27,969 nucleotides of DNA, taken from Rickettsiales bacterium. Its GTDB lineage: Bacteria; Pseudomonadota; Alphaproteobacteria; Rickettsiales; UBA998. Under the pieces are notes generated by a model, which worked only from the letters and a program-made list of their open reading frames with translations, had not been told where the DNA came from and did no database searches. Below are positions 14,247 through 22,112 of the stretch, piece after piece. A program made the position numbers and the translations under genes. Where the stretch lies: the NCBI GenBank assembly GCA_019749855.1, contig JAIEPI010000041.1, forward strand, positions 1 to 27,969, given 5' to 3'. Positions within the stretch are counted from its first letter, which is position 1. Every line of letters begins with the position of its first letter.

Positions 14247-14963
14247 TTATAATTGCAATGCAGCGCGTTGTTTTTCAAGCAGTTGCACGGCCCCTGTTTC
14301 TGCCAGCGCCATCAACTGCTGAAATTGTGTGCTGGTAAAGGGCTTGCCCTCAGCTGTGCCCTGAATTTCGATGAGTTCCTTGTCACCACTAAAGACAAAA
14401 TTGGCATCCACCTCGGCGCTGGAATCCTCAAGATAATCGAGATCAAGCAGTGCTTCACCCTGCACGATACCACAGGAAATGGCCATGACTGGAGAGCGTA
14501 TTGGCAGTTGCTTTATCATGCCGGATTCCAACAAAGTCTGGCAGGCCAGATGCAGGGCAACATAAGCACCGGTGATGGAGGCCGTTCGTGTGCCGCCATC
14601 AGCTTCCAGCACATCGCAATCAATAATGATCTGACGCTCGCCCAATGCTTTGAGGTCCGTCACAGCGCGCAGTGAGCGACCGATCAGCCGTTGTATTTCC
14701 TGCGTGCGACCGGATTGCTTGCCCTTGGCGGCTTCCCTTGGATTACGTGAGTGAGTGGCCCGCGGCAGCATGCCATACTCTGCGGTCACCCAGCCGGAGC
14801 CTGTATTACGAAGAAAGGGCGGCACGCCCGCCTCGACACTGGCCGTGCATAACACTTTGGTGTAGCCGCATTCGATCAGGCACGAGCCTTCAGCATGGCG
14901 GCTGATGTTGGGGGTGAGCGTGATCGGACGCAGGTCGGCAGGGGTACGGTTGTAGGAGCGCAT
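14247..14963 (-). CDS. rph: ribonuclease PH
   Basis: Phosphorolytic 3'-to-5' exoribonuclease that trims tRNA 3' ends. The 238-residue protein has RTPADLRPITLTPN, AEYGMLPRATHSRNPREA with the conserved R86 in KQSGRTQEIQRLIGRSLR, IIDCDVLEADGGTRTASITGA (phosphate-binding GGTRT at 123-127) and DLDYLEDSSAEVDANFV with the metal-binding aspartates. The start at 14963 is used because the in-frame ATG at 14990 falls inside the -10 box of the proposed promoter. In many alphaproteobacteria rph and rdgB are adjacent, often with hrcA-grpE nearby. Here grpE is about 4 kb away and hrcA is absent from the window. Confidence 0.96.
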   Translation of the reverse strand: MRSYNRTPADLRPITLTPNISRHAEGSCLIECGYTKVLCTASVEAGVPPFLRNTGSGWVTAEYGMLPRATHSRNPREAAKGKQSGRTQEIQRLIGRSLRAVTDLKALGERQIIIDCDVLEADGGTRTASITGAYVALHLACQTLLESGMIKQLPIRSPVMAISCGIVQGEALLDLDYLEDSSAEVDANFVFSGDKELIEIQGTAEGKPFTSTQFQQLMALAETGAVQLLEKQRAALQL

Positions 14964-14988
14964 GAATAAGACCTTTGCAACTGACAGC

Positions 14989-15016
14989 ATAATAGAAACG
15001 CTTCGCCGCGCATCAA
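14989..15016 (-). promoter_or_regulatory. sigma70-like promoter of rph-rdgB-FMN reductase
   Basis: On the minus strand, TTGATG (15016-15011) and TATTAT (14994-14989) are separated by 16 bp. Transcription would start near 14982, about 20 nt before the rph ATG at 14963. A perfect palindrome, CCACGCGTGG, lies just upstream at 15018-15027. Confidence 0.5.
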
Positions 15017-15035
15017 GCCACGCGTGGGCGCAAAG

Positions 15036-15823
15036 TCAATTGTTTATTTCTTCGGGGCTGCCGGAGCGGAAGTCAACTGCCAATACGTCGCGGTGCTTTG
15101 CTGCATCCGCTGTCTCAAGTAAGCGTCTTCGGATGCGCTCAAAGGATGGCTCACGAGCAAGGTTTGCCCCTTCGATTTCGGTGAGGCAGGAAAGGCCATA
15201 CCCGAAGTGCTTTTGCCAGAATGTTTCAAGTTCTTCGCCATGATGAGATTGTAACATACTTAGTGTGCTTTGGGTAAGCGCAATTTTCTGCGCCTCGCGG
15301 GATTGGGTGAGGGTGGTCATTCCAACCACGATTCCGCCATTTTCTATAATATATCCCCGTAAGTTGGCTAGGGTTCCGCCGAAGCCCACATGGTCATCAA
15401 CTAGAAGATACGGCCTTGCCTTCTTCACGTCTCCGGCAAAGACGGGTGGCGTCACCATCGGATGCCAGCCCTTTGCCCGCGTTGGGCCACCTTATTGATC
15501 TGACGGATTTCTCCGTCATCGACCTTGGCATCCAGCAAGCGGGAGAGATGCTCAGCAAAGACTTTGGGAATGGCATTATACCCCTCCACCTCGATGGCGG
15601 CAACCGAGGCGAACAGGACATCGCTGCCTGCCATCCGTTCCCGCAACTGCTGCACGGCGCTTTTGGAGGTCAAATCCTCCACCAGCCTCACGGCTGCTTC
15701 ATCATCGCCAGCTTTTGCCGCAGCGTAATCGGGGTGGGCATTACGGGTTTGCAGGTCCGTATGCACCACGACATCAGGAAACCCGTCCTCCCACGGATAG
15801 CGATAAACAACCGGCGCGCTCAC
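15036..15823 (-). pseudogene. phosphoribosyltransferase family gene interrupted by a frameshift
   Basis: Two overlapping frames, 15823-15452 (GTG start, ends ...INKVAQRGQRAGIRW) and 15458-15036, together make one phosphoribosyltransferase-like protein of about 262 residues. The second part holds the PRPP motif YLLVDDHVGFGGTLANLRG. If one C is restored near 15482-15484 (CA ACG read as CAC ACG), the join reads NKVAHTRAKGWHPMVTPP, which runs smoothly into VFAGDVKKARPY. Without it the first frame stops after 15 further codons and the PRPP site is lost. The GTG start overlaps the lysRS stop by 4 nt, so it was the second gene of that operon. A sequencing error cannot be excluded, and no classical slippery site is seen. 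Confidence 0.75.
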
Positions 15824-17388
15824 GCTGCTGCCGCGTTGCCTTCCAGCGCACGGGCGATCAGGGCGGCGGTTTCTTTCAAGCCATAAAGCGCGGCGAAACT
15901 GCCCATGCGCGGGCCTTGCGTCTGGCCAAGCAAGACTTCATACAGGCAAGAAAACCACGCGCGCAAGGGTTCAAACTGATGCTGCATGCCAATGTCGTAG
16001 ATGGCGGTCTGGATGGCTTCAGCATCAATGGGCTGATCCCAGTGATCGAGCCGTGATTTCAAATCACTAAGTGCAGCACGTTCCGTTTCCGTTGGCGCAC
16101 GAAAGGATTTCGTCGGCTTCACGAAATCATGATAATAGCGCACCGCGAAACCGGCCAGCTGGTTTAAACGCGGCGAATTTTCTGGCGTGGCATCAGGCGC
16201 ATAGCGGCTGATGAATCCCCACAAAACAGCGGCATCTTCAGGGTTGCAAACGCTGGCTAGATTCAGCAACAAGCCGAAAGTGATATTGATTTCTGGCGCG
16301 GGCGGTTGACCGTTATGGATATGCCATACCGGATTTTCCCGCTGCTCCTGCTCATTTTGCGTGGGATATTTTTCCAAGAAGGTGAGGTATTCATCAACCG
16401 CTTTTGGAATCACATCAAAATACAGCCGTTTGGCACGGCCAGGCGATTGAAACATGTAAAGTGACAATGACTCAGTGGGTGCATAAGTCAGCCATTGTTC
16501 AATACTGAGGCCATTTCCCTTGGATTTGGATATTTTTTCGCCTTTTTCATCAAGAAAAAGCTCGTAATTGAACTGTTCGGGCGGTGTTCCCCCCAACGCC
16601 CTGCAAATGGCGGAATAGACTTTGCCATTCACGAGATGGTCTTTGCCGTACATTTCAAAGTCCACCTCCAGCGCGGCCCATCGCATGCCAAAATCAGGCT
16701 TCCATTGCAGTTTGCAATGCCCGCCTGTCACCGGCACTGTGCATTCATCCCCGTCCTCATCATCAAAGGTGATCGTGCCTGCCTCCGCATCGACGTGTTT
16801 CATGGGAACGTAGAGCACGTGCCCCGTTTTTGGCGAAATGGGCAGGAACGGGCTGTAAGTTTTCTGACGTTCCGCCCCAAGAGTTGGCAGCATAATCTTC
16901 ATAATGGCGTCATAGCGGCTCAAAGCGTGAAGAAGGGCCTTGTCAAAATGCCCCTCACGATAGAGTTCGCTGGCGCTTTTAAATTCATAGTCAAAACCAA
17001 AGCGATCCAGAAAATCTCGCAGGCGCGCATTCATGTGATGGCCGTAACTCTCATGCGTGCCAAAGGGATCGGGTACCTGAGTCAGCGGCTTTCCGAGATG
17101 TGCTTCCAGCATGGCCTGATTCGGCAGGTTATCAGGCACTTTACGCATGCCATCCATATCATCTGAGATGCAGAATAAGCGCGTAGGAATGTCACTGATT
17201 TGCGAGAAAGCATGGCGAACCATGCTGGTGCGTGCCACCTCACCAAACGTGCCGATATGCGGGAGGCCAGACGGGCCATAACCTGTTTCAAACAACACGT
17301 AGCCCTTGGCGGGCGGCGCGGCTTGGTAGCGCGTCACGAGTTTGGCCGCTTCCTGAAAAGGCCATGCTTTAAGGCCGTGATAATCCAT
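15820..17388 (-). CDS. lysK: lysine--tRNA ligase, class I
   Basis: Charges tRNA-Lys with lysine. It is the class I (archaeal-type) enzyme used by most alphaproteobacteria in place of the class II LysS. The 522-residue protein has the HIGH-type site GPSGLPHIGTFGEV (39-52), the KMSKS-type loop KISKS (285-289), and a C-terminal helical anticodon-binding region. Start: the ORF opens at a TTG at 17409, but the ATG at 17388 (MDYHGLKAWPF) matches where family members begin; neither has a good ribosome-binding site. The gene may also be called lysS. It is followed by the frameshifted phosphoribosyltransferase with a 4-nt overlap. Confidence 0.95.
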   Translation of the reverse strand: MDYHGLKAWPFQEAAKLVTRYQAAPPAKGYVLFETGYGPSGLPHIGTFGEVARTSMVRHAFSQISDIPTRLFCISDDMDGMRKVPDNLPNQAMLEAHLGKPLTQVPDPFGTHESYGHHMNARLRDFLDRFGFDYEFKSASELYREGHFDKALLHALSRYDAIMKIMLPTLGAERQKTYSPFLPISPKTGHVLYVPMKHVDAEAGTITFDDEDGDECTVPVTGGHCKLQWKPDFGMRWAALEVDFEMYGKDHLVNGKVYSAICRALGGTPPEQFNYELFLDEKGEKISKSKGNGLSIEQWLTYAPTESLSLYMFQSPGRAKRLYFDVIPKAVDEYLTFLEKYPTQNEQEQRENPVWHIHNGQPPAPEINITFGLLLNLASVCNPEDAAVLWGFISRYAPDATPENSPRLNQLAGFAVRYYHDFVKPTKSFRAPTETERAALSDLKSRLDHWDQPIDAEAIQTAIYDIGMQHQFEPLRAWFSCLYEVLLGQTQGPRMGSFAALYGLKETAALIARALEGNAAAA

Positions 17389-17524
17389 GGGGCTAATCGT
17401 CCGGTTCAAGTCATGACGTGCTTATATTATGTGTTGCTTATAGCAATTACCGGCTAAAGCACAATCACAGAAGCGCTGATTCCTTATATTAGGGCCACAT
17501 TTTATGCGCTGCATAAGGACAAAA

Positions 17525-17596
17525 ATGACTAAATTGTTAAAGTTTTGTTTTTTTCCTTTATCGCGGGGCTTGTGTTGTTATATTCCTATCGCGTAA
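17525..17596 (+). CDS. possible 23-codon leader ORF
   Basis: ATG at 17525 preceded by AAGGAC with ideal spacing, ending at TAA 17594-17596 and encoding a hydrophobic Cys-rich peptide (begins MTKLLKFCFFPLSRG). A perfect hairpin TTATGC/GCATAA (17502-17507 / 17511-17516) overlaps the ribosome-binding site. It lies 46 bp before the SPOR protein gene. It may be a leader peptide or chance; codon evidence is too short to judge. Confidence 0.25.
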   Translation: MTKLLKFCFFPLSRGLCCYIPIA

Positions 17597-17642
17597 AGCT
17601 GAAGTTTGTTTGTAACCCTATGTGGTGTGAGAGTGTACGTTC

Positions 17643-19232
17643 ATGAATTTTAAGGTCTCGGTCCGACTTCCCATCCTTTTCGGCATTCTTGGTTTGGTTA
17701 TGGTAACGCCTCTATCGCAGGCACATGCCCAAACGGTATTCATGGTTCAGCTTGGCTCCTTTAAATCACCCGAGGAAGCCAAAGGACAGTGGGAAAAGCT
17801 CACCAAAACCTTTCCTGACCTTTTTCAGCCACTGACTTACGCGCCCACCGAAGTCATGCTGCCACCCGATGATTTCGTTTACCATCGCACGCAAGCTGGC
17901 CCTATCGCGACGCGTAATGATGCGGATCGTATCTGTGAGCGTGTCGTATCCGGTGGCTTTGAGTGCTACGTGGTGGAAACGGCCATGTTTACCGCCCCTT
18001 ATAATGAAGCAGACGCAAAGCAAGTGGGGCAGTCGGTTGCGGCACCCGTGGCAGAAGCGCAAAGCACCTTCTTTGATAGTGCAGCCGAAGACGCGCAGCC
18101 TGAACCTGTGGCTCAGCCACAACGTATGCTGGAGAAACAACTCGCTGCAAAGGCGAATGAACCACAAGCCCCCATCGCCACTATGGCGGCACCGGTCACA
18201 AAGCCTGCGGCACCTGCAACACGTTTGCCACAACTCGATGCCGTGCCCGTGGCGAGCGCTCCAGTGAAAGTCCCGGTGCCTGCGGCCTCATCTGCGGTGG
18301 CGCCTGCTTTGACCGCCACCTCTGCAAATACGGCCCCTGCTTTTGTTCCCGCAAATTCACCCTTCATTTCCGGCCCAAGTGTGCCCGAAGGGGGCGTCGG
18401 AGCAGTGCAGACTTCCTCGCCTGTTGTGGCACCCGCCTTCACGTCTGCTGCGTCACCCAATGTGGCCGGTGGGCGGGCTAATGTGAGTGTTGCAGAAGCC
18501 ATTCCTGTGCCTTTGTCTAATCTCAACAACACAGCGAATCAGGCGGGAGGATCAATCTTCCGTGGCTCACCGAGCAGCTATAACCGCCGTATGTCGATAT
18601 GGGCAGAAATTGGCTACTTCGATACACAAGGTGCGGCACTCGGTTATTGGAATGTTCTGCGTCAGCGCGACGCATCGCTGCCGGGTGGGTTGCGCTTACG
18701 CGTGACGCAACCATTTACACAAAAACATCTGGCGAAAAAGCTTTCATTGCGCGTTGGGCCGTTTGAGAAAGTGGTTTCCGTTCGTCGTTTATGCAGCTTT
18801 ACCCGCCCAGAGAAACTGGGATGTCGCGCCGTTCGTGATTTGGGTGGCTCCATTAGTGTGCAGTCAGGTGCAGGTGGCGCTGCTCCAGTTAAAGGGGTTG
18901 GTCGTTACTCAGGGCGCACGCAGACAGTGTCAGGCGCAGCTTCGGCCCCGTTTGCAGCCTCTGGTAATCGCGCAGCAGAAGCAAATGGGTTTTTCTGGAT
19001 TCAACTCGGTGCGTTTCTGGCCCCGCAAGCCGCCATGGACAAATGGTCGGATCTGCAGTTGCTGCACAAAACAGAGCTGGGCAGCCTCAATAATCAGATC
19101 TATACGCCCAAGGGCACGCGCGGGCTTTTCCGCCTGCGCGCTGGACCATTTGCGCGCGCTGGTGATGCTGTGAGTACCTGTGAGGCGCTGAAGCGCAAGG
19201 GAACGCTGTGTGTGGTGGTTTCTGAGCGTTAA
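17643..19232 (+). CDS. secreted protein with three SPOR-like domains
   Basis: A 529-residue exported protein. A signal peptide (1-30, ending SQAHAQ) is followed by three SPOR-like units at ~31-115, ~317-402 and ~449-529. Each begins with the typical strand (VFMVQLGSF, IWAEIGYF, FWIQLGAF) and each ends with a cysteine pair spaced exactly C-x9-C. Units one and two are joined by a long Ala/Pro/Val-rich linker (~120-310), units two and three by a shorter Gly/Ser/Ala linker. SPOR domains bind denuded peptidoglycan at the septum, so a periplasmic or outer-membrane cell-wall role is inferred. It is upstream of grpE on the same strand. No enzyme domain is present. Confidence 0.85.
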   Translation: MNFKVSVRLPILFGILGLVMVTPLSQAHAQTVFMVQLGSFKSPEEAKGQWEKLTKTFPDLFQPLTYAPTEVMLPPDDFVYHRTQAGPIATRNDADRICERVVSGGFECYVVETAMFTAPYNEADAKQVGQSVAAPVAEAQSTFFDSAAEDAQPEPVAQPQRMLEKQLAAKANEPQAPIATMAAPVTKPAAPATRLPQLDAVPVASAPVKVPVPAASSAVAPALTATSANTAPAFVPANSPFISGPSVPEGGVGAVQTSSPVVAPAFTSAASPNVAGGRANVSVAEAIPVPLSNLNNTANQAGGSIFRGSPSSYNRRMSIWAEIGYFDTQGAALGYWNVLRQRDASLPGGLRLRVTQPFTQKHLAKKLSLRVGPFEKVVSVRRLCSFTRPEKLGCRAVRDLGGSISVQSGAGGAAPVKGVGRYSGRTQTVSGAASAPFAASGNRAAEANGFFWIQLGAFLAPQAAMDKWSDLQLLHKTELGSLNNQIYTPKGTRGLFRLRAGPFARAGDAVSTCEALKRKGTLCVVVSER

Positions 19233-19308
19233 TTGATGCGTGCTGCTTGAAAATGTAGGCCGTACGGTTTACATCATTGGCAGCAACTTAACGGCTGGAA
19301 CATGCATT

Positions 19309-19983
19309 ATGAACACCCATCCCCACCCTGATACTCTCCATTCTGATTCTCACGTATCTCCTTCAGCGGAGGAGATGCTGGAGCGCGCCTTGCAACAGGC
19401 ATCCGAAGCCATGGCGGCCAGCGCGCCTGATGATGGCGTTCTGCCTCCACCGGAAACGATTGGTATTGTTCCGGCCGCTGATGAGGAGCTGAAAGCACAG
19501 AACGCTGAGATGAAGGATCAGGTGCTGCGCACCATGGCAGAGATGGAAAATGTCCGTGCTCGTGCGCGGCGTGACGTTGAGGAAAGCTCAAAATATGCGG
19601 TGTCTGGCTTCGCGCGCGACGTGATTTCCGTGCTCGATAACTTATATCGCGCCGCCGCAAGTGTTCCGCCGGAAGCGCGACAGGAATCGGCTTTGCTCAA
19701 TAATTTGGGGCAGGGCATTGATATGACCCTGAGTGATTTCCTGGGCGTGATTCAGCGTCATGGCATTAAGCGTATTGATCCTATGGGCCAACCGTTTGAT
19801 CATAATTTTCATCAGGCGGTTGTTCAAATCGATAGTGACAGCCATGAGCCAGGAACGATTTTACAAGTGCTGCAAGCGGGTTATGTTCTGCATGACCGTC
19901 TACTGCGTCCGGCCATGGTGGGCGTCTCCAAAGCGCCCTCACAGGCAGCGGATGCACCGCAGCAGCTAGACACCCGAGCATAA
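19309..19983 (+). CDS. grpE: GrpE nucleotide exchange factor
   Basis: Co-chaperone that releases ADP from DnaK. The 224-residue protein has a disordered acidic N-terminus, a long coiled-coil (~57-95, with MAEMENVRARARRDVEE), a helical dimer part and the C-terminal beta domain. The beta domain carries the signature IKRIDPMGQPFDHNFHQAV (153-171), GYVLHDRLLRPAMVGVSK (191-208). The ATG at 19309 is preferred to the GTG at 19240, which only adds non-conserved residues. A CTTGAA box (19246-19251) could be the -35 half of a heat-shock promoter, but no good -10 half is seen. hrcA is not adjacent. ftsX starts 4 nt after its stop. Confidence 0.94.
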   Translation: MNTHPHPDTLHSDSHVSPSAEEMLERALQQASEAMAASAPDDGVLPPPETIGIVPAADEELKAQNAEMKDQVLRTMAEMENVRARARRDVEESSKYAVSGFARDVISVLDNLYRAAASVPPEARQESALLNNLGQGIDMTLSDFLGVIQRHGIKRIDPMGQPFDHNFHQAVVQIDSDSHEPGTILQVLQAGYVLHDRLLRPAMVGVSKAPSQAADAPQQLDTRA

Positions 19984-20002
19984 GGGGGTGAATCAGTCCC
20001 CC
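19984..20002 (+). promoter_or_regulatory. hairpin covering the ftsX start
   Basis: GGGGG (19984-19988) pairs with CCCCC (19998-20002) across a 9-nt loop. The left arm is the ribosome-binding region and includes the first base of the ftsX GTG start. A ribosome ending grpE at 19981-19983 would open the stem, suggesting translational coupling. Confidence 0.4.
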
Positions 20003-20968
20003 TCTCGTGCGAATAGCCCGCGAGCACAAAGCCCACGCACCCTGAGCCCAAGCGCACAAAGTGCACGTTCACAGAATCTCTGGTCATGGCTGCCTACACT
20101 GAGGGCTGATTTGCCTTTCAGTCGAGAGGATGCCAATCGTTTTTTGCCGTGGATTATTGGCATCATGACAGTTCTAACAGCCCTTGTTTTGTCAGCGGGC
20201 TTAGCATTAAATACTGTCATGGTTGCCCAGATCTCTGACTTTGACCAGCGCTACCAAATTCATATCCCCTATGCCAACGGACAAGAAAAGGAAACCGCAC
20301 AAGCGCTCATGCAGAGCTTGCCAAGGCAGCAGGGTATACTTCGTGTAGAGCTGATGAATGAGTCAAAAGTGACGGCACTTCTCGAGCCATGGCTTGGAGC
20401 GGGTGCACCCATCGAAATGCTGCCAATTCCCCTGATTATTGATGTGTGGGTGAGTGCCAGTGCGGTGGATATGGAAGCAGCGCAGGATGCGCTCTCCGCG
20501 TTATCAAACCAGTATCCTGATGTGATCGTCGAGCGCTTTGCCAGTTGGGTGGATCAGTTTAACCATACGGCACATAATGTGCAGTTTGCCATCTATGCGC
20601 TAGCCACCCTGATGCTGGTGGCAATGCTGGCGGTGATTATTCTAATCACACGCGCCAGTGTTCAATTGCATTTTGATATTGTGAAGCTCTTACACCGTAT
20701 GGGCGCACGCGATCATTATATCTCACGTCAGTTTCAGTGGAATGCCGTGCTCCTGACACTGAAGGGAGTCATTCCTGGCACGTTGCTTGCCGGATTGCTG
20801 ACCGTTTTGGGACTCACCTTTATCAATCAATTAGATGTCGTTGGCCCACTGGAAACACAAACGGGCAATTTTGTGCTTTTATTTCTATTGTTGCCATTGT
20901 TCCTCACCTTTTGTGTTGGATTTTCGACCTATTCCACGGTGCGCCACACGTTGCGGCGAATGCACTGA
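19988..20968 (+). CDS. ftsX: cell division protein FtsX
   Basis: Membrane partner of the ABC ATPase FtsE; the pair activates septal peptidoglycan hydrolases. The 326-residue protein has a cytoplasmic N-terminus, a first membrane helix (~54-78), an extracytoplasmic domain (~80-195) and three further helices (~200-222, ~250-275, ~292-315), the FtsX topology. KLLHRMGARDHYISRQFQ in the cytoplasmic loop is typical. The GTG start gives an unusual Ser/Pro/Ala/Gln-rich repeat-like N-terminus (SPRAQSPRTLSPSAQSARSQ). No better in-frame start exists before the first helix. ftsE is not adjacent: it lies 2.8 kb away on the opposite strand. Confidence 0.88.
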   Translation: MNQSPSRANSPRAQSPRTLSPSAQSARSQNLWSWLPTLRADLPFSREDANRFLPWIIGIMTVLTALVLSAGLALNTVMVAQISDFDQRYQIHIPYANGQEKETAQALMQSLPRQQGILRVELMNESKVTALLEPWLGAGAPIEMLPIPLIIDVWVSASAVDMEAAQDALSALSNQYPDVIVERFASWVDQFNHTAHNVQFAIYALATLMLVAMLAVIILITRASVQLHFDIVKLLHRMGARDHYISRQFQWNAVLLTLKGVIPGTLLAGLLTVLGLTFINQLDVVGPLETQTGNFVLLFLLLPLFLTFCVGFSTYSTVRHTLRRMH

Positions 20969-21519
20969 TGCTGGTGCTGCTGGACCGTGACGGTGTCATC
21001 AATGAGGACTTGCCGCACGGTGTGACGCACATTCATCAATTCCGACTGCTTGCGGGTGCGCTTGAAGCGATGGCATCCTTAACACGGGCAGGGTTTCGCA
21101 TTGCGATTGTGACTAATCAGTCGGTGATTGGTAAAGGGCTGGCAAGCGATGCTGACGTGCGGGCCATTCATCAGATGCTGTGCGAGCAGGCCGAGGCCTC
21201 GGGCGCATTGATTGACCGCATTTACCTGTGCCCTGACCATCCGCAACAAGCGTCCTTTCGGCGTAAGCCGTCCCCCGGAATGTTGTTGGAAGCGCTGAGC
21301 GATTTCAATGCTGTGCCCGAGCGCACGCCCATGGTGGGGGATGCCTTGCGCGATCTGCAGGCGGCCCATGCGGCAGGATGCCCACGTTGGCTGGTGAAAA
21401 CAGGCAAGGGAGCGCAGTTGCTCGCGCAGGGCTTGCCAGCTGAGCTTATGCCTGTCATGGTAGCAGATGATTTAAGGGCGGCCGCCCGTGATATTATCCA
21501 AATGTTTCGGTCTGCATGA
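20968..21519 (+). CDS. HAD phosphatase of the GmhB/HisB-N type
   Basis: A 183-residue haloacid dehalogenase-family phosphatase. The nucleophile motif is LLDRDGVIN (D6, D8), then TNQSVIGKG, RKPSPGMLLEA (conserved Lys) and MVGDALRDLQAA (acid motif). This arrangement matches D-glycero-D-manno-heptose 1,7-bisphosphate phosphatase (GmhB) and the HisB phosphatase. The zinc-binding Cys cluster usual in those enzymes is reduced to CPDH, with RR where C-x-C is expected, so zinc binding looks lost. The ATG overlaps the ftsX stop (TGATG). A longer in-frame extension into ftsX is not credible. Substrate uncertain. Confidence 0.82.
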   Translation: MLVLLDRDGVINEDLPHGVTHIHQFRLLAGALEAMASLTRAGFRIAIVTNQSVIGKGLASDADVRAIHQMLCEQAEASGALIDRIYLCPDHPQQASFRRKPSPGMLLEALSDFNAVPERTPMVGDALRDLQAAHAAGCPRWLVKTGKGAQLLAQGLPAELMPVMVADDLRAAARDIIQMFRSA

Positions 21520-22112
21520 CGCGCTATTCACGTCTTATCTTCAGTTTCGTTTTTTTGCTGGCGTTGTGGGCAATCGGCTTGTTCGGTTTTATCACGGAGA
21601 TTCCCGGGCAACCGCAAACCAACCTTGCCAAAACAGACGCGGTGGTGGTGCTGACGGGTGGTGACCAGCGTTTGCAGCGAGGTTTGGAGCTTCTCAATGC
21701 CGGACTGGCGGATAAATTACTGGTCTCGGGCGTGGCGAAGGGCACCACGCTGAAAAAACTATTGGCGCAATATCCGCAAACAGATCTGGAAAATATCTCA
21801 CAGTTAGAAAATGCGATTATTCTGGATCATCGTGCCAATGACACTTTCAGCAATGCCATTGAGACTCGCCGTTGGATGGAGCAGGAAGGCTTTCGCTCGA
21901 TGCGTGTAGTGACGGGTAATTATCATCTGCCGCGCAGCTTGCTGATTTTTGTGTATTACATGCCGGATTATCTGATGATTCCCGAGCCGGTTTTTCCCCG
22001 TGATTTCAAGCGTGTTCAATGGTGGAGCGCTCCTAATTCCATTCGTCTGGTCGTCATGGAATACAATAAATATCTGCTCACCTGGCTGCGGTTTCAGTTG
22101 GGTATGCTATGA
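21516..22112 (+). CDS. YdcF/SanA-like DUF218 protein
   Basis: A 198-residue protein with one N-terminal membrane anchor (~7-27) and a DUF218 domain. Visible blocks are DAVVVLTGGDQRLQRGLELL (41-60), LADKLLVSG, the acidic/Asn block DHRANDTFSNAIETRRWM and VVTGNYHLPRSLLIF. DUF218 proteins (YdcF, SanA, ElyC) are linked to envelope integrity and lipid-carrier or peptidoglycan precursor metabolism, without a firmly known reaction here. It overlaps the HAD gene before it and plsC after it by 4 nt each. The neighbourhood ftsX-ydcF-plsC is common in alphaproteobacteria. Confidence 0.85.
   Translation: MTRYSRLIFSFVFLLALWAIGLFGFITEIPGQPQTNLAKTDAVVVLTGGDQRLQRGLELLNAGLADKLLVSGVAKGTTLKKLLAQYPQTDLENISQLENAIILDHRANDTFSNAIETRRWMEQEGFRSMRVVTGNYHLPRSLLIFVYYMPDYLMIPEPVFPRDFKRVQWWSAPNSIRLVVMEYNKYLLTWLRFQLGML

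Noticed and set aside
15452..15490. Programmed ribosomal frameshift joining the two phosphoribosyltransferase halves
   Set aside because: No classical slippery heptamer or downstream stem was found at the junction. A plain one-base deletion explains the sequence better.
19240..19308. Heat-shock (sigma32) promoter before grpE
   Set aside because: A CTTGAA box is present at 19246-19251, but the expected CCCCAT-type -10 half at the right distance is not convincing.
20737..20967. Longer N-terminus for the HAD phosphatase, extending into ftsX
   Set aside because: The extension is an out-of-frame translation of ftsX. The HAD nucleophile motif starts right after the ATG at 20968, which overlaps the ftsX stop.
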